A stretch of DNA of 64,000 nucleotides from NCBI GenBank assembly GCA_004794785.1, contig SJOL01005777.1:106164-170163 (forward strand). Reading direction: 5' to 3'. The position numbers were made by a program, and so were the translations under genes. Shown in pieces: positions 24,601 through 37,400 of the stretch; the first letter of the stretch is position 1; each line of letters begins with the position of its first letter. The stretch is from Opisthorchis felineus (lineage: Eukaryota; Platyhelminthes; Trematoda; Opisthorchiida; Opisthorchiidae). The notes below the pieces were generated by a model. That model ran no database searches. It was not told where the DNA came from and saw nothing but the letters and a program-made list of their open reading frames with translations.

Positions 24601-26478
24601 AGCAGTGCACCTGCGGGAGCCATGATTTCATGATCCAAATAGTAACTTCGGTTTCACCTATTTTAAAGGCTTGCGTCTTAGTTGATAAAACAAGCTGTAC
24701 GATCGCGAACACACTTTTCTTGGGACTGCGATGCCGTAGTGTCATCAAGGTTGCTGAATGTTGAGTCTGCTGTCTTGTATTGATACCGTGCTATTTTGAC
24801 ATGCGTGGTGTATCCATTACCGAGATACTGAGTACCGAGATGTCCCGGGTCTCAGAGTGTGTGGTGGCCATGCTTAAGCCACCCCGGCAGATCCTCTGTT
24901 CAGGGAGGTTTCTTCAGGACCCAGTATCGAACTCTCTGAAGGCTGTCGGTAGGTCACAACTCTAGTGTCCGTCTTGAAAATGTTTCCGACAGCTGTGCAT
25001 TTCGCTTGATGTAGGTAGCTTGGCTGGTTGTGAATGCGTACAAATTGGATTCCATATAGTTTCGTTCCGAAACTCTTGAGGATTCAAGTGTTTGTGTAGC
25101 CACTGAAGGCACATGCTTGTCCACGGATATCGTGCATGAAAGCGCGCGAGAAAACAGCGGTAATGTAGCTACACCTTCTACCTCTCTTTTGTGAAAATAA
25201 TGTGGATACTCCGATTGGACTAGGCACGGTGGCTTTGTAAAAACCTACCTGTGATGACTATTCTGTACACGTTGGTAGAGTTCATGAAGTGCCACTGTAC
25301 TTTGAATTTTACCAGCAGCTCTCTCATTGGATAAGCCCCACGCTGAGCAGATTGGTGAAGGACCATAGTTCTAGAAACACCTTCATTTATAGAAGAAGTG
25401 TTGTACATGCTGCACCTACGTTTTGCAGCATAAAAACGCTAGTGGAAACTATACACTTTGAAAACCGACCTCTGAGGTGACGCTTCAATGCGCTAGTTTG
25501 AAGTCAGAGGAAATGGTTTTCACGCAACAGCGGAGGACTGACTCATTGTAGTCTGAATGTCGAAGTCTACAGTCGTAGTTCCGCGTGTGACAAGTTTAGT
25601 CTCCATCCTTGAGTAGAAATGCTTGAAAACATATCTGAAAATACTCAATGTGGGTTTGAACCTCCCGATATTCGTAGGAACGTCCACATCGCTTCCCCAT
25701 TCACCAAACTCCTGTGGAGCTACCAAACGAAAGAAGCAGAGATTGATTAGATATTATTGCTTATGCTGCCAAATTGAGGTCAAGAGGAGTCTGTCGGCTG
25801 ATAATTCTCCAGATCTACACACAAAAGCCCAAGATTTCGGTGTCTCATTCGTGATGACTTGTAATGTACCCTCTCCTCTCTCATCCTTCAGTTATATTTC
25901 CGACTCCTCCATTTGCTCGCGCGTTCTTAATCCGGTCAAAAAAATCAAGCAACATGTAGACTAAGATTTTTTTGATGTCCAAAAACTGATTAGTTAAAAT
26001 GTATTTTATGGGTCCTGCAAAGGTATTTTCTACTTTGAATCACCGGACATGTAAGCAGGCTGAAAACAGTAGTGATGTGGTGTTCTTGCGAACGATGTAA
26101 AAATGCAGTTGATTGTAGGACACCTACCGCCTCTCACCTGAACTCAGTGAAATGAATAGTTAGGTTGTGCTAATTGTCCTCTAACAGCATGTTGTTTGTA
26201 AGCCACACGGTGATGACACGAAGCGCAATATATCGCTTGAACGCAAAATTCAACAATCTTCCTTAATCCAGATAGGACGGACATGGTCACTACGCATACC
26301 AATCACTATTCAGTCCGGACATTTGGATCAAATTTTCAGTACGCACGACTCCTACGTGGTCATTTTGAAGTGTCCTACAAAGTTGCAAACTTTCAAGCCC
26401 GTTTGCTATCAAGTTCGGAGAGAATGTAGGGTTGCCTACATGCTGACGGATATTGTTGTTTCATGTCATCCAACGTCT

Positions 26479-27378
26479 TCATGTCAGCACCAAGGGGACT
26501 AGCGAATCCACTGCACGCAGCGAGAGATTCGTATCATTTTGACAACCAACACGCTCCTCAGTCATGTATTGATGCGTACGTGAATCGTTTGGACGGCTCA
26601 CGGAACTGGACTGGGGACCAGACCCCACACTCGGAGAGAGTAAAGTTGCTGGGAGAAACTTGCTGAAGTACCCGCATCCCAGTAACTCACGAGTGACGCA
26701 CTTGCAAGTGCTATTGTTGACATCAAAGAACTGTTTGCCATAGTATATGAAAATCTCCTCGCCTTTCCGTAGGTCGATTTTGGCTTCCAGACTCATTCAA
26801 GCATCCGCGTCACAGTTGATAGTAAACTCACAATTGGGTGGACAATCGTGGTTGACCTAAGCTGCCGGACCCAGCCATAAATTGGAACAGTTTTTCCGCG
26901 AAGAATACATAACGGAAAAGTCATTTTTGCGATATCTGAGGAAGGATGCCTCCTCTGCGTGCATCATTTCAGCGATGCACCCAACGGGAGTGTGGATTCT
27001 AATACCTTTGGGCCAATCTTTGCTCGCAAAAATTGCTGCATTCACGTGATCGTCCCACGCACAACGCGAACATGGCCGAATTTCAACGCCTGAACGATCG
27101 TTAAGTAGCAACAAGTAACGATAAACATGTTCTCTGAATCGATGATCAGATTTCAACGACTGTTTGACAATGTTCGAGTCTGATGTGAGTTGATCATAGG
27201 CGGTCTCGTAGCATTTATGCTTTTGAAAGGAAAGCAACACATCTCGAAACCTGGCTTTAATACGTTCGGGTATTCGAACCTTCATTTATGTCATTTTGTG
27301 TGTTTTAAACTGAATAAATGCATCAACCGTTAGGGCGGAGGCTAAATCTTCGGCCTCAGCTAGCCCTTTCCAGTTCAT
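26479..27378 (-). pseudogene. Processed-type pseudogene of a Suv4-20/KMT5B-C histone H4K20 methyltransferase
   Basis: Reading down from an ATG at 27378, a single uninterrupted frame matches the SUV420 catalytic region from end to end: an N-terminal LAEAEDLASALTVDAF block, ERIKARFRDVLLSF, the VGCIAEM block, NDFSVMYSSRKNC, LWLGPAA, VNHDCPPNC (NHxC cofactor/catalytic motif), KGEEIFIYYG and the post-SET CKC…GCGYF zinc region. Three in-frame stops interrupt it: TAA 27288-27286, TAG 26859-26857 and TGA 26799-26797. The TAG sits where the family has Tyr or Phe before the NH motif, the TGA after DADA. The third zinc cysteine of the post-SET motif is Arg (CGT, one transition from TGT), and NHDCRPNC has become NHDCPPNC. 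No intron interrupts about 900 bases of homology, which suggests a retrocopy; I see no poly(A) or target-site duplication. The parent enzyme di- and tri-methylates H4K20. Confidence 0.88.
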
Positions 27379-28447
27379 TGCATGATGGCCCGTAACATTC
27401 GGGAGGCTTCCTGTATTTTTGTTCTATACCGCCGTTTATTAGTCGGAATGGTCATGGAAATTCAATCAAAAGCGACCATATTTATCGCAAGCACTGGCTG
27501 AAAATTCGCAGGAGCATCGTTAAAACATGCACTAATATACACGGCAGAAAACCGGAAACAACTGCATCAAACTACAATCGATCGAAAATACCGTTCGGAC
27601 TACTTAAATTAGCAGACATTTTGTTCAACAGAAATGCACCCGGGAGACGCGAATTTATATTTTCCATTCAACGACCAACACGTTTACTAAGGTTTTACTC
27701 TTAATTGTGAAATTTTCAACCATTTTACTTTCCACATCTTGCGGACTTCTCCTTCGTAACGTAGTTTTGGATGTTGTGCACACATCGCATTTATCATGAG
27801 ATTTTCGTAAATGAGTGAGCATAACCAACCCTTGATATGCATATTCTAAATTTCTCAGCCTGTAAGCGAAACGAAAAAAGGGACAATTCCATCGTTCTTA
27901 CTAGTGTTAGTTAAGGGACATTTGTTGAGAAGTGAACTAGGTGGGAGCACAAACCCTTCGCCATCCTATACTAGTATTTTCGCTCCCGAAATCCACCTGC
28001 GTTATGTACTTTGCTAAACTGGTTAAGTTACCATCCTGTTCTCCTGCTTATATCATGGACTCATGGTGCACATTGAAATGTGTGTCATGAGGAAACTAAA
28101 CAATCTGTGAAGTTGTTTAAACATTCCAGATTTACTTGTAAGAATATGAATGTAGCTACAACGTCAGGTGGACTCATGTCCTGGTAACCAACGCAAATAT
28201 AGCACAACTTGTGTTCAACAATAAAAGATAATCGCTGTCAAAATTGTAGAATACTTCATCACATAAATCACGCAGACTGAAATTTGAAAACTCTCAGTAT
28301 GAAGACAGGTGTTCGCCCTTTTTCAAATGTTTAAAAAATGTTCACAGACATATTACTGGCAGGTTCGTAATAGATTAAAAATTGAATTTAATCCAGCCAG
28401 TTTCTATCAAATAAGCCTGTTAAATTCTTTCTCTCTTTTCAGCAGAA
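27379..28447. promoter_or_regulatory. Region upstream of tetraspanin B
   Basis: No coding feature seen. It should hold the promoter or a 5' UTR intron of tetraspanin B. A strong pyrimidine tract and acceptor (CTTTCTCTCTTTTCAG, ending 28442) lies five bases before the ATG, so the true transcription start is further upstream or the message is trans-spliced. No TATA or initiator element could be assigned. Confidence 0.35.
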
Positions 28448-31400
28448 ATGTGTCAAGAATGGACTTCCCGTCTTCGGGTTACTCTGACCTTTTTGTTGAT
28501 CGTGAGTTGCAGTGGTTTTTGTAAATGTCGCTATTGTTTAATTACGCACGGCATTTGTTGTGCTCGCTAATACACAACGTTTAGATTGCAAGGGAAGTCG
28601 TAGGTGTCCTATACGATATTTCACACTATGAGGCAAATTACGTAATAGATGAACCGGACTATGTTTCTTGTTTTTCATTACAAACCGTCTCCCGCGTGGC
28701 TCTCGGTTATCCGCAGAATGATTTGAGCCAACACTCATCCTTTGAAAAATATCTTTGAATTAGGCCTTGTACATTAACTTTCTAAATGCTTACTTAGATC
28801 ACATCACGTGAGAAAGTGTTGGCCCGCCCCCAAACCCCGATTTTCAGGGAGAAATGATCGTTTTATAAACAAGCAAACTTGCGCCGCACGCTCTCTTTAG
28901 TGAGACTAATGAGCGACACTAATCTCGTATATAACCGAGACCACTATCTAGAGGGGTAAGTCCTATTTCTGACAACAGGTCACAGAGTCAGAATGAGAGA
29001 TAATCAACTGCGCTACATATTCGTCTGGTTTTCTTGAAAAATAACTCGCTGCAGGTGAGTCAACAGCACACATCGTTAACTCAACTGGACTGGATTAGTC
29101 CAAAGCATAGTGTTGCTCGGCAGGTCAATATGCAACGTATTTTCGAGGGATCTTGATTAAATCACATCCCATGAGGTATTTCTTCTCTCCCATTACGGCG
29201 ACAGTGTGACATTCGTGATTTTCGACAAACTTACCATTGTATCGGATTTTTCGATGAACCACTGTGCACGAAAACAACTGGAGCTACAAAAGAAGTGATA
29301 GCAGATGCGCCCGTCGCTTCGTTATCGTCCATTAAGCCAAAAATGTAGCTGTGCTTAGCCAGCAACACCCAAAGCACGAATTTGAGACCGGTTGTTTAAT
29401 GATTCGGTTCGCATGTAACATGTTCTCTTGCATGACAAAGAACATTAGTTCCACGAATAACATAGATGCAACCAGTGCACTTAAACGGTCTTATTCCATC
29501 ACTTGTAAGACGTATCTAAACGTTGTTTGGTTGACCGAGGGTAGATTTTGGACTTACTTACCTATTAGTGCGTGACTGGGAAACCAACGAGTTCAGTTGA
29601 TCAGTATGTTGCGATTGGTTCTGAACTCAAAGAGACAGCGACGAAAAACGACGCAAGGGACTCAAGACTTGCATTCGATGGTCCATAATTCGCAGTAATG
29701 TCGTTTATTTGGTACCTTTCTACCAAGATGCAGACCTTTCCTCGGTCTCAACAAGACTCTGATACTTGTTTGCGTGAATATCACTCGTGAGACTTAACCG
29801 TGTCCCAGGGGACAGATGACAGACAGTATGCAAGGAATTAAACCAAGGTACTCAATCTGGCATATATATCATAGGAATCTGGTCACCAGTGCCGTAGTTC
29901 TAATCGTCATCGATGTCACCTCCCATATACAATCTACGTGCTTGAAGTTTCTCTCCGGGCAAAACGGGTTTTGCTTTCAACTTCAGACCTGAAGTGTTGG
30001 CACTTGAATAGTTGGTGGGTCCTAAATGAAACCTGACGCAATACACATTTTGTTGCATAAACAATCATCTTCGTATTGATATCGAAACGCCCCTAGAACG
30101 TTCACCCTCGAATACGTAGCAAGCGGATGATCCTGCTGCTGTGGAATCACACAATTCTGCCGCACGGTGTGTTATACACTTCACACCTGTTGGGTGCAAA
30201 GTGCCGCTACAATTTGGGTGGGCTCAAATCCCACCTCAGTGGTCCAGACAATCTATTTACTTAACTAAAGGTTGTGTAAGTTCCAATGGACAGTCCGAGT
30301 ATTAGATCAGTGTCTAAACCTTCAGCACTTGTGGGACTTGTATGATATTGGTTTTCCTCTCAAGGGCAATTCACACTATGTTACAGCTTAGAAACGTGGG
30401 TTCTATGCATAGTGAAGTTACAGAAAATTAATGGTTGTTCAAATAACCTACTTCTTCAAAGATTTGGTTAGGACTGTTGGAAGCTTAAATTACGGAACTC
30501 CTGGACCCATTATAATCGGTGGATTTACCAGACATACGGTCTTATACTTCAAATCAATAAGCTTTACTAAGAATTGGAGTGGAAGCATGCCAGCCAGCGA
30601 AATTATTACGCACAGTGCTCTGCTGGGGAGTCCGCTGAGAAATAACATGGCACATTAGGCTGATCAGTTTCATTGTAACCATTTTCACTTGTTCATTTCT
30701 TTGTGTCTAGTTCCGCAGAGTAAGATAAATATGTACATCGACCAGATGCATATACTGAAGAAACCAAAAGGCCTCAGACGAAATTGAGATTAGCTAATTA
30801 CCCGATGTATTCACAGAAACCAACTCAAGATGAGCAAAGGCAAAAACTGCAGGTCACACGAAACGACCTGAAAACGTAGCTTATCTAGCGGCCCCACAAT
30901 CACTGATGGACACTCGTTTGTTTGAAGTTGAAGGCCGCATTTCTACTCCCTGAGATCACGTATATAAAAAAAATCTGCCACGGAAACGGTGGTTCTAGCA
31001 TCCCAACTAAATATCTTGTTACTGCTTCAGGCGTAGAAAATCACTGTTTGGCAGCTCGGGGACGAAGATGGCCACAAAATGAAGATTATTTTGAGGATCG
31101 TAAGCATACCATCGTCGTCATTTAGTGAAATGAGGTAGATTTTCATGTCACATTCGGTTAGCGGATACCTTTGGTCGGTTGACTCCAAGGTTGTTTGGTT
31201 ACTTGAATGTATTTGCCCAGTACAGATAGGGGAACCAAACCGACAACGGTCGAAGGAATAACCATTTTTATCGGCCTTCTTTGTAAAAAGGATCTGAAAA
31301 CAAATGATCTGACTCGATGTGTACATCACACAATGTGGTGCGAATTTCTAGCCATCGCAACCAAAGTGGGGATCTTCACTCCTTTGCGTTCCACTATCGA

Positions 31401-34400
31401 TCCACATTGACCAGAAATAGACGTCACGAGAGTTTACTTTTGCCTTCAGCTAATATCGACAACTAAGGATACGTTTAGCTGGGTTAAAAGGTTCCAAGTC
31501 TCGATTTCGACCTGATATGCATCATGGAATGTCTGCAGAAAATGGGTCTCGTGAAGTAAACCCAGTGATTGAAGTCACAAGTAGGCAGTTTCGTGACTAA
31601 GTTGTTTGCTAAACCACATAGGGCAGATAAAGATGTCCTTGTCCAATAAAACTTTGATGTTGCAATCAGACTGGTACCAGTTGTTATCATTGTTGTTCAG
31701 TGGCCGCGGTTTATGGGATTCTAGGTATTCCATCCGGGTTCATGCCCGTCTAGGTATGCCCAGTCGGACTTATTCAAAGGCGAACATTTAGAAGAATGAT
31801 TCTGATGCTTGTAACACAGTGGCATACAAGACCACTGTGTGCTAGACTTGATCACGCTAAGAATTGCGAGAATGTGTCAACCAAACCAACTATTTTGTGC
31901 ATCAGATCTAAACTTGCGTCTATTTACATCTTTTACCAAATGAGCTACAAGTGCACCAAAACAAACTCACAGCTTCACCTACTTGGTTCACTCTTAATTG
32001 CATTCTTCCATTTTTATGACTTCGGGCAGCCTACCGGGCAAGAGAGAGTGGTCAGAAGCCTTTCAGAGGTTCGTACTCTTTTCTTTCCCTTTTGCTAAGG
32101 GCGTAAAAACAATAGGCTGCTTTTCGCTCCTTTTGAGGAGCTTTTAGTCAATCGTTCAAACAATTTGTGTGGTTAAATATGTCCGTATGCACTGCAATAG
32201 TTTTGTACTAGGTCATCAAGTGATAATCCTGCCTATGTGAAATTCAATAAGAATATACATGGTGTTTGTGGGAAGTTTGAAGCAATATTTTGGGGGCTTT
32301 TACTATGGTTTTCATCACTGATTTTTCAACTAAAACTCCCATCAATAGAAATATCTCCCTGCACGTAAAGCCGATCTATGCTGAAAAGCTGGGAGGCGCT
32401 GTACGGCTGTTTTGTTCTCACTGGGAATCTTCCGCCCTGCGCATCTCAGGAAAATCCACAGAGTTCAGAACCCACGTAAAAGTGGCGCTGTGTTCTGTCT
32501 AAGTGCACACTAATCACACCCCGGATCAGCCGCTCGTAACCGAAGGGTCAGATGTTCAAGCCACTAGTCGCCGTGTCTCAGGTTCATGATTTCCTGAATT
32601 TCCGCGGAATGCACACCGATATGGATTTCAAATACTAACGATACACTTGTACAGGATTCACGGCTTCGTTTGCAGAACAAAATATCCTTCAAAGCTTTTC
32701 TTGTTTTCAAAAGTTATTCTATGAATCTATTGGTTGAATCTTAATTGCAGGGAATTTTCCACTTCTTAAACACTGCCTCAGCTATATCATATTAGGAGAG
32801 CAGATTCAGATGAAAAAAATATTTCACCTGAGCTAATCGGTTAGGTATTACGTTTAGAAAACTCAAATTCGCGGTCCAAGTTATCTAGGAAAATTTGCGA
32901 CCTGTACGTAAGGGATGAGTCACAGCCTAGCATGTAGGTCCACTAATCTAGGTCATCAAAAAAGATGAAAATTAATGTCTACAATTTCCGGGGAAAAGAT
33001 GGATAAATTGCCCACCTTAATTCCTAGCAGGACTAGAGGATTAAGAGTTTCCTGTCATGAGTGAAGCTAATCATAAGGTTGCTGAAAATTCTTCGAAAGC
33101 CAAATGTCGCCTGCGCTCTTTTACTTCGAGCTCGTTAGGTGGGCGCAGTCCCCGAGTTTCCGTCAACCTTATGTTCGACTTGAACCCAAAGTCCACAAAA
33201 TTTGACAACTACACACATTTGCACACCAGTTTGGTTTTCGCGGGAAAGTCATCAGAATCCCAGCTAAAAATTTCCCATTTGTAATATTCTTCCTACCCAC
33301 TGAAACATGAGGCAGATTTGCCACATTACATTCAGTTGAAAAATATCATTACCATGAGAATTAGCTGGGATTCAGTTAAGTCACTCATGAAAAACAAAGT
33401 GATATAGAGATAGTGTATAGTTTGAAAATCTCCTTTTGTTCAGCTGCTGGTTACTCTTTCTCTGGTCGTCCTCAGTTTTCCTTGTTGATATGAACAAAAC
33501 CTGAGGAACAGAGTTCCACCATGAGTTGTATGCAAGATCAAGCAGTCACTTTATGTCGGAACTGGTTCTGATGTGGAACAAAACAGCTGTGATGGGAAAT
33601 CTATTTAGCATGAGCCATTTTACCAATTCCAAAGGGTTTCAGTTGTATTTACCAGATATATTGACAAGATATTTACAAGATCTTTTGCCACAGCTAAGCT
33701 CTATGTTTTTTTAAATTTATTTAGCAGGTGAAACTCCATTTAGTACCCCCCTTCCCAGAATTACAAGTGGTATGGACTCTCATCAGCTGAATTTAAAACG
33801 GTGGCGATACTACTCCAAAATACTGTTGACCACTGTATATTCCAGCGTCTTTATGGTCGAAGCGAGAAGGAAAGAATCAAACGATCATTTTTACCCAAAA
33901 CACTTCAAAATAACGCCTTTGGTGTCCTTCTCATTAGCTGTGTTTGTTTTATCTCTTTTGACCTGAAACTCACACTATGAACCACAGATTGTCGGTGGCG
34001 TAATCATGATCACGGGTGGTGTGATGGTGTGGAGTCAAGTATTCGTTGGAACCTTAGTGCAGACCAAATTCTGGAAGAGGCAAGTTTCACTCGAACCACC
34101 ACGAGAATCGTACGACCGAATGGCCCAGTTGTTTCAAACTGTGACTAGTAAGTAATATCCATATCATTCACATAGTCTCCTTTACCACTCAGCATTTTAT
34201 GATTATTCTTAGAAAACGTTGCGAAGAATAGGTCAAAGTAAGATTAGTCATAATGATGAATTCCCTCCCAGTCGAATTTACTGGAATCACTGGTCAGATC
34301 ACTAGATGCTCCCACAGAGCCGTGGACGTTTTTGTGGTGCTTTAGGGGGTGAGGCCTACATGCTGTTAGTGCCATTGATGACAATAAAATCCCAAGGCAG

Positions 34401-37400
34401 AAGAGAAGAGAATTGTTGCAATTGAACATTCGACCTAAAAATGCTGGTGTGACAATGAACACTGGCATCAGTCACGTACCCACCATCGAGGTATGGACAA
34501 CATACACCGCCAACTGCCTCAATGTTCAAAGTATTGCTGCAAATCTTGTGTGGCTCCGAAGAAATGTTCCAGAAGTTGTACATCATCATGAAGTTGGTGC
34601 TAGATAATCTGTGGTGATAATTCATCAGCCGTAGGGTTACGGATGTGATCGTTCTCAAAATGACAATCACATGCAGGTGATGATTAGATGGAAAATGAAG
34701 TTAGAACAGTGAGTACGCTGGCGACCCACAAGGTCAAACCACAAGGTAACTGGATTAGCTATTTGCACCAGAGAGTAGATGCAATGTCATACCTGTAAAG
34801 ATAATTACCTGCCAGGCCGCCTTATGGATGACGTCCCCTAATAATTTAAATAGAATGTTGCAGTTTTTTAAATGCATAAAAAGGTATTCTGAACAACGGA
34901 AGTTTGGGCCTTTGTGCTTCTGAACCCCTGAGTAAACAAAAGGTTCTATAAACCGAATAAGTGCATTCATTTCAGTGACCCACTTCGGCATTCGACTCCA
35001 ACAACTTCAACTTGGAGGATGTTGCCACACGGTACTAGGTCTATCCAGTTAATTCAAAGGATTTTGCGTAGATATTGTAGGTTCGATTGGTTAATTATCG
35101 CTCGTTTTGTCCATGTTTTGCTACCGCTCGGCAGTGAAGACAGCAAAACGGAACTGAGTAATTATCCGGCCAACAGCTGTTGAATTAGCATACCAGTTTG
35201 GCAGTGGTGAAATACCCTTTGCAGATCGCTGAAGATTCAGATCTGAATGTGAAAACAACGGCGATTTTGACCCTAGCATAGAACATCCAGCTCTCGAGCT
35301 TACACCTCCCACGTAAAAATCTTTGACGAAATTACCAAATATCCAACCAGCTGTTACCAGCCTGAAATGGTAATGGTCAATTTTCAGTTTTGTGATGATC
35401 CTGTGGACTACAGTGACTAGCTATTCGGCTGCTTAGTTTCATCCATACCATGAATAGCAAAGCTATGCAGAGACGAAATGTATGAAGTACTTGTATCAAA
35501 TTCATTGTCAGTTCGGAGCAATCTGTGGAGACATTCCCATTGTCCGGTGAGACAAGGGTATGTGAACAATACGGTTTTTTCCCGCAGACAATCGGTGGCT
35601 TTCTCTGAGAAAGGGGGCGTTTGAAAAATTCAGCAGGGTTGACCGTGACCACTGGCAAATATCTTTAGCCACCAGAAGGCCTTTTCGGTCTAGATTACAG
35701 CAGTAGTACCGTTAGAACCCACTAATTCGTACGGCTTATGTCATCGAACGAGGCCGGCTCTCGTCACCGATAATATCAGATACAGTCAAACACGATGCAT
35801 GAAGAGAATGAAGGCCGTTAACTAATGTATCACACGTGAGGACCCAATGCATCGGAAAGAACCAAAATGCAACCACAAATAAACACTAGCGACTCACTTG
35901 ACTTTGGCCCGGAACCTGCAAATTTGGAACCCTTTTCGGCAGAGGTGGAAATAACAAGCCCAAAAGCGTACTGTCCTTTCATTTGCCTAGCTGCAAACCC
36001 ATTATTCTGACCTAGCTATCGTCGAAGAAACTTCGTTATCCGACACAAAGGGGTTATGTAGATTTCCACTGAATTTTCTACAGAAAGGTGGATCCAGACT
36101 TACAGCGTCAGATCATACAAATGGAAAAATAGTGATGGAGCCGAATTACATTGGCCCAAGTGATCTACCCGTCCACTTCGTCTTCGATAGCTTAATTTTA
36201 AAGTGAATAACTGAAATACGAAACATAAAGGCTGATTAAAAGATGGATTACCTGAACTTGTGTACAAATTAAGGAAACCCGTATAGGAAGATAGATTTTT
36301 TTCCTAATCTAGGAGGTTAACAATGCGCCACAATAGTCCAAATAAACCGAAATTACGCTAATGAAGAAAAAGGAAATCAGACAAATATAAGGACAACTAT
36401 CATGTGACAGTCTTCTTTAGTACAAGCAAAATCTGTACATGGATTCTACTCAGCCCGCTGAACCCGGATAACTTGGACGAAATTACAGATGAAAGACTCT
36501 ATGAATGCCGAAGTGGGCAAGGTACAAATGACTTAGTGTTTTCATCATGTCAGTTGCAAGAGGTATGGCAGAAACGGAACCAACCGTCGCATGTTCTGCC
36601 TGCGAACCGCATGAAGTCCTTCGTTTCAGCAACCAGAGAGGTGCCGCAGGTGGACCGCTTGACAACAACTTCAAAATTATCAGATCCCGTCAGTCCACCA
36701 GAAATAACTAAGTGCGTATCTGTGATTCTATCACTGTTTAGTTTAAAGCGACCACGCGAATTACTGAAGAGTTGTGGTCTATTTGTCACTTGTTTGGGTT
36801 TCTAGGCGAAAGAGATTTGTGCGGAAACAACTCTTAGTTTTAAAAATGGTGTACGTATTCGGTAACCTCTGGACTATCACCTCTCTAACTTCAATAGATT
36901 CCTGACAAAGCTGCAGTTGCATGAATCGGGGAACTGCAATTTGCTTTTTGAATGACCGTACTCTATTTGAGAGTAACAGAAGCAGATTTTCAGCCAGTGA
37001 CTTCAGAATCTGCTTCGGCAGCGGCTGACTTTGTTTTTAACACAAATGCTTCTGAAAAGCTTGTCCTCCGTGTGTTTACAAGGTATCTTTCAATCCTGTA
37101 CACAATCCTGCACATGGACTTGGCAATAGAAAATAAACTGCATGCTCTAGTTTCCAAACCGACCTTGGTGTCCTTTCGTCTGTGCAAACCAAGGTGTGAG
37201 ATCGCAACCTGGCGATTTCGAATCCCTAACTCCCAAAATGGGTGGGGCTTGTTGGATTCTGAGGTAGGTGTTCCGTACCACGCCCCTACAAACTGAGTTT
37301 AACTTCGAAGAATAGTGTAGTGGATGGTGTATATGTCGCTTGATTGAGAAGATTCTGCTCAAAAGCTCCGATGGGGAAGGCGGCGCCTCTTTATTCCTGC

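Larger units (their letters stand above)
14601..26478. other. Long gene-poor region
   Basis: No gene could be supported on either strand. Open frames up to about 110 codons occur (25623-25964 plus, 17392-17673 minus, 18765-19082 minus) but have no recognisable domain, no convincing splice signals on both sides, and overlapping open frames on the other strand. It contains a dispersed repeat at 15738-15837 and an AT-rich degenerate microsatellite near 18490-18655. If tetraspanin A' is intact, its upstream minus-strand exons should be here; I did not find them. Confidence 0.4.

Noticed and set aside
36404..36805. 133-codon plus-strand ORF in intron 2 of tetraspanin B.
   Set aside because: Two minus-strand frames are equally open, no domain is recognised and the composition gives no preference; probably chance or old repeat.
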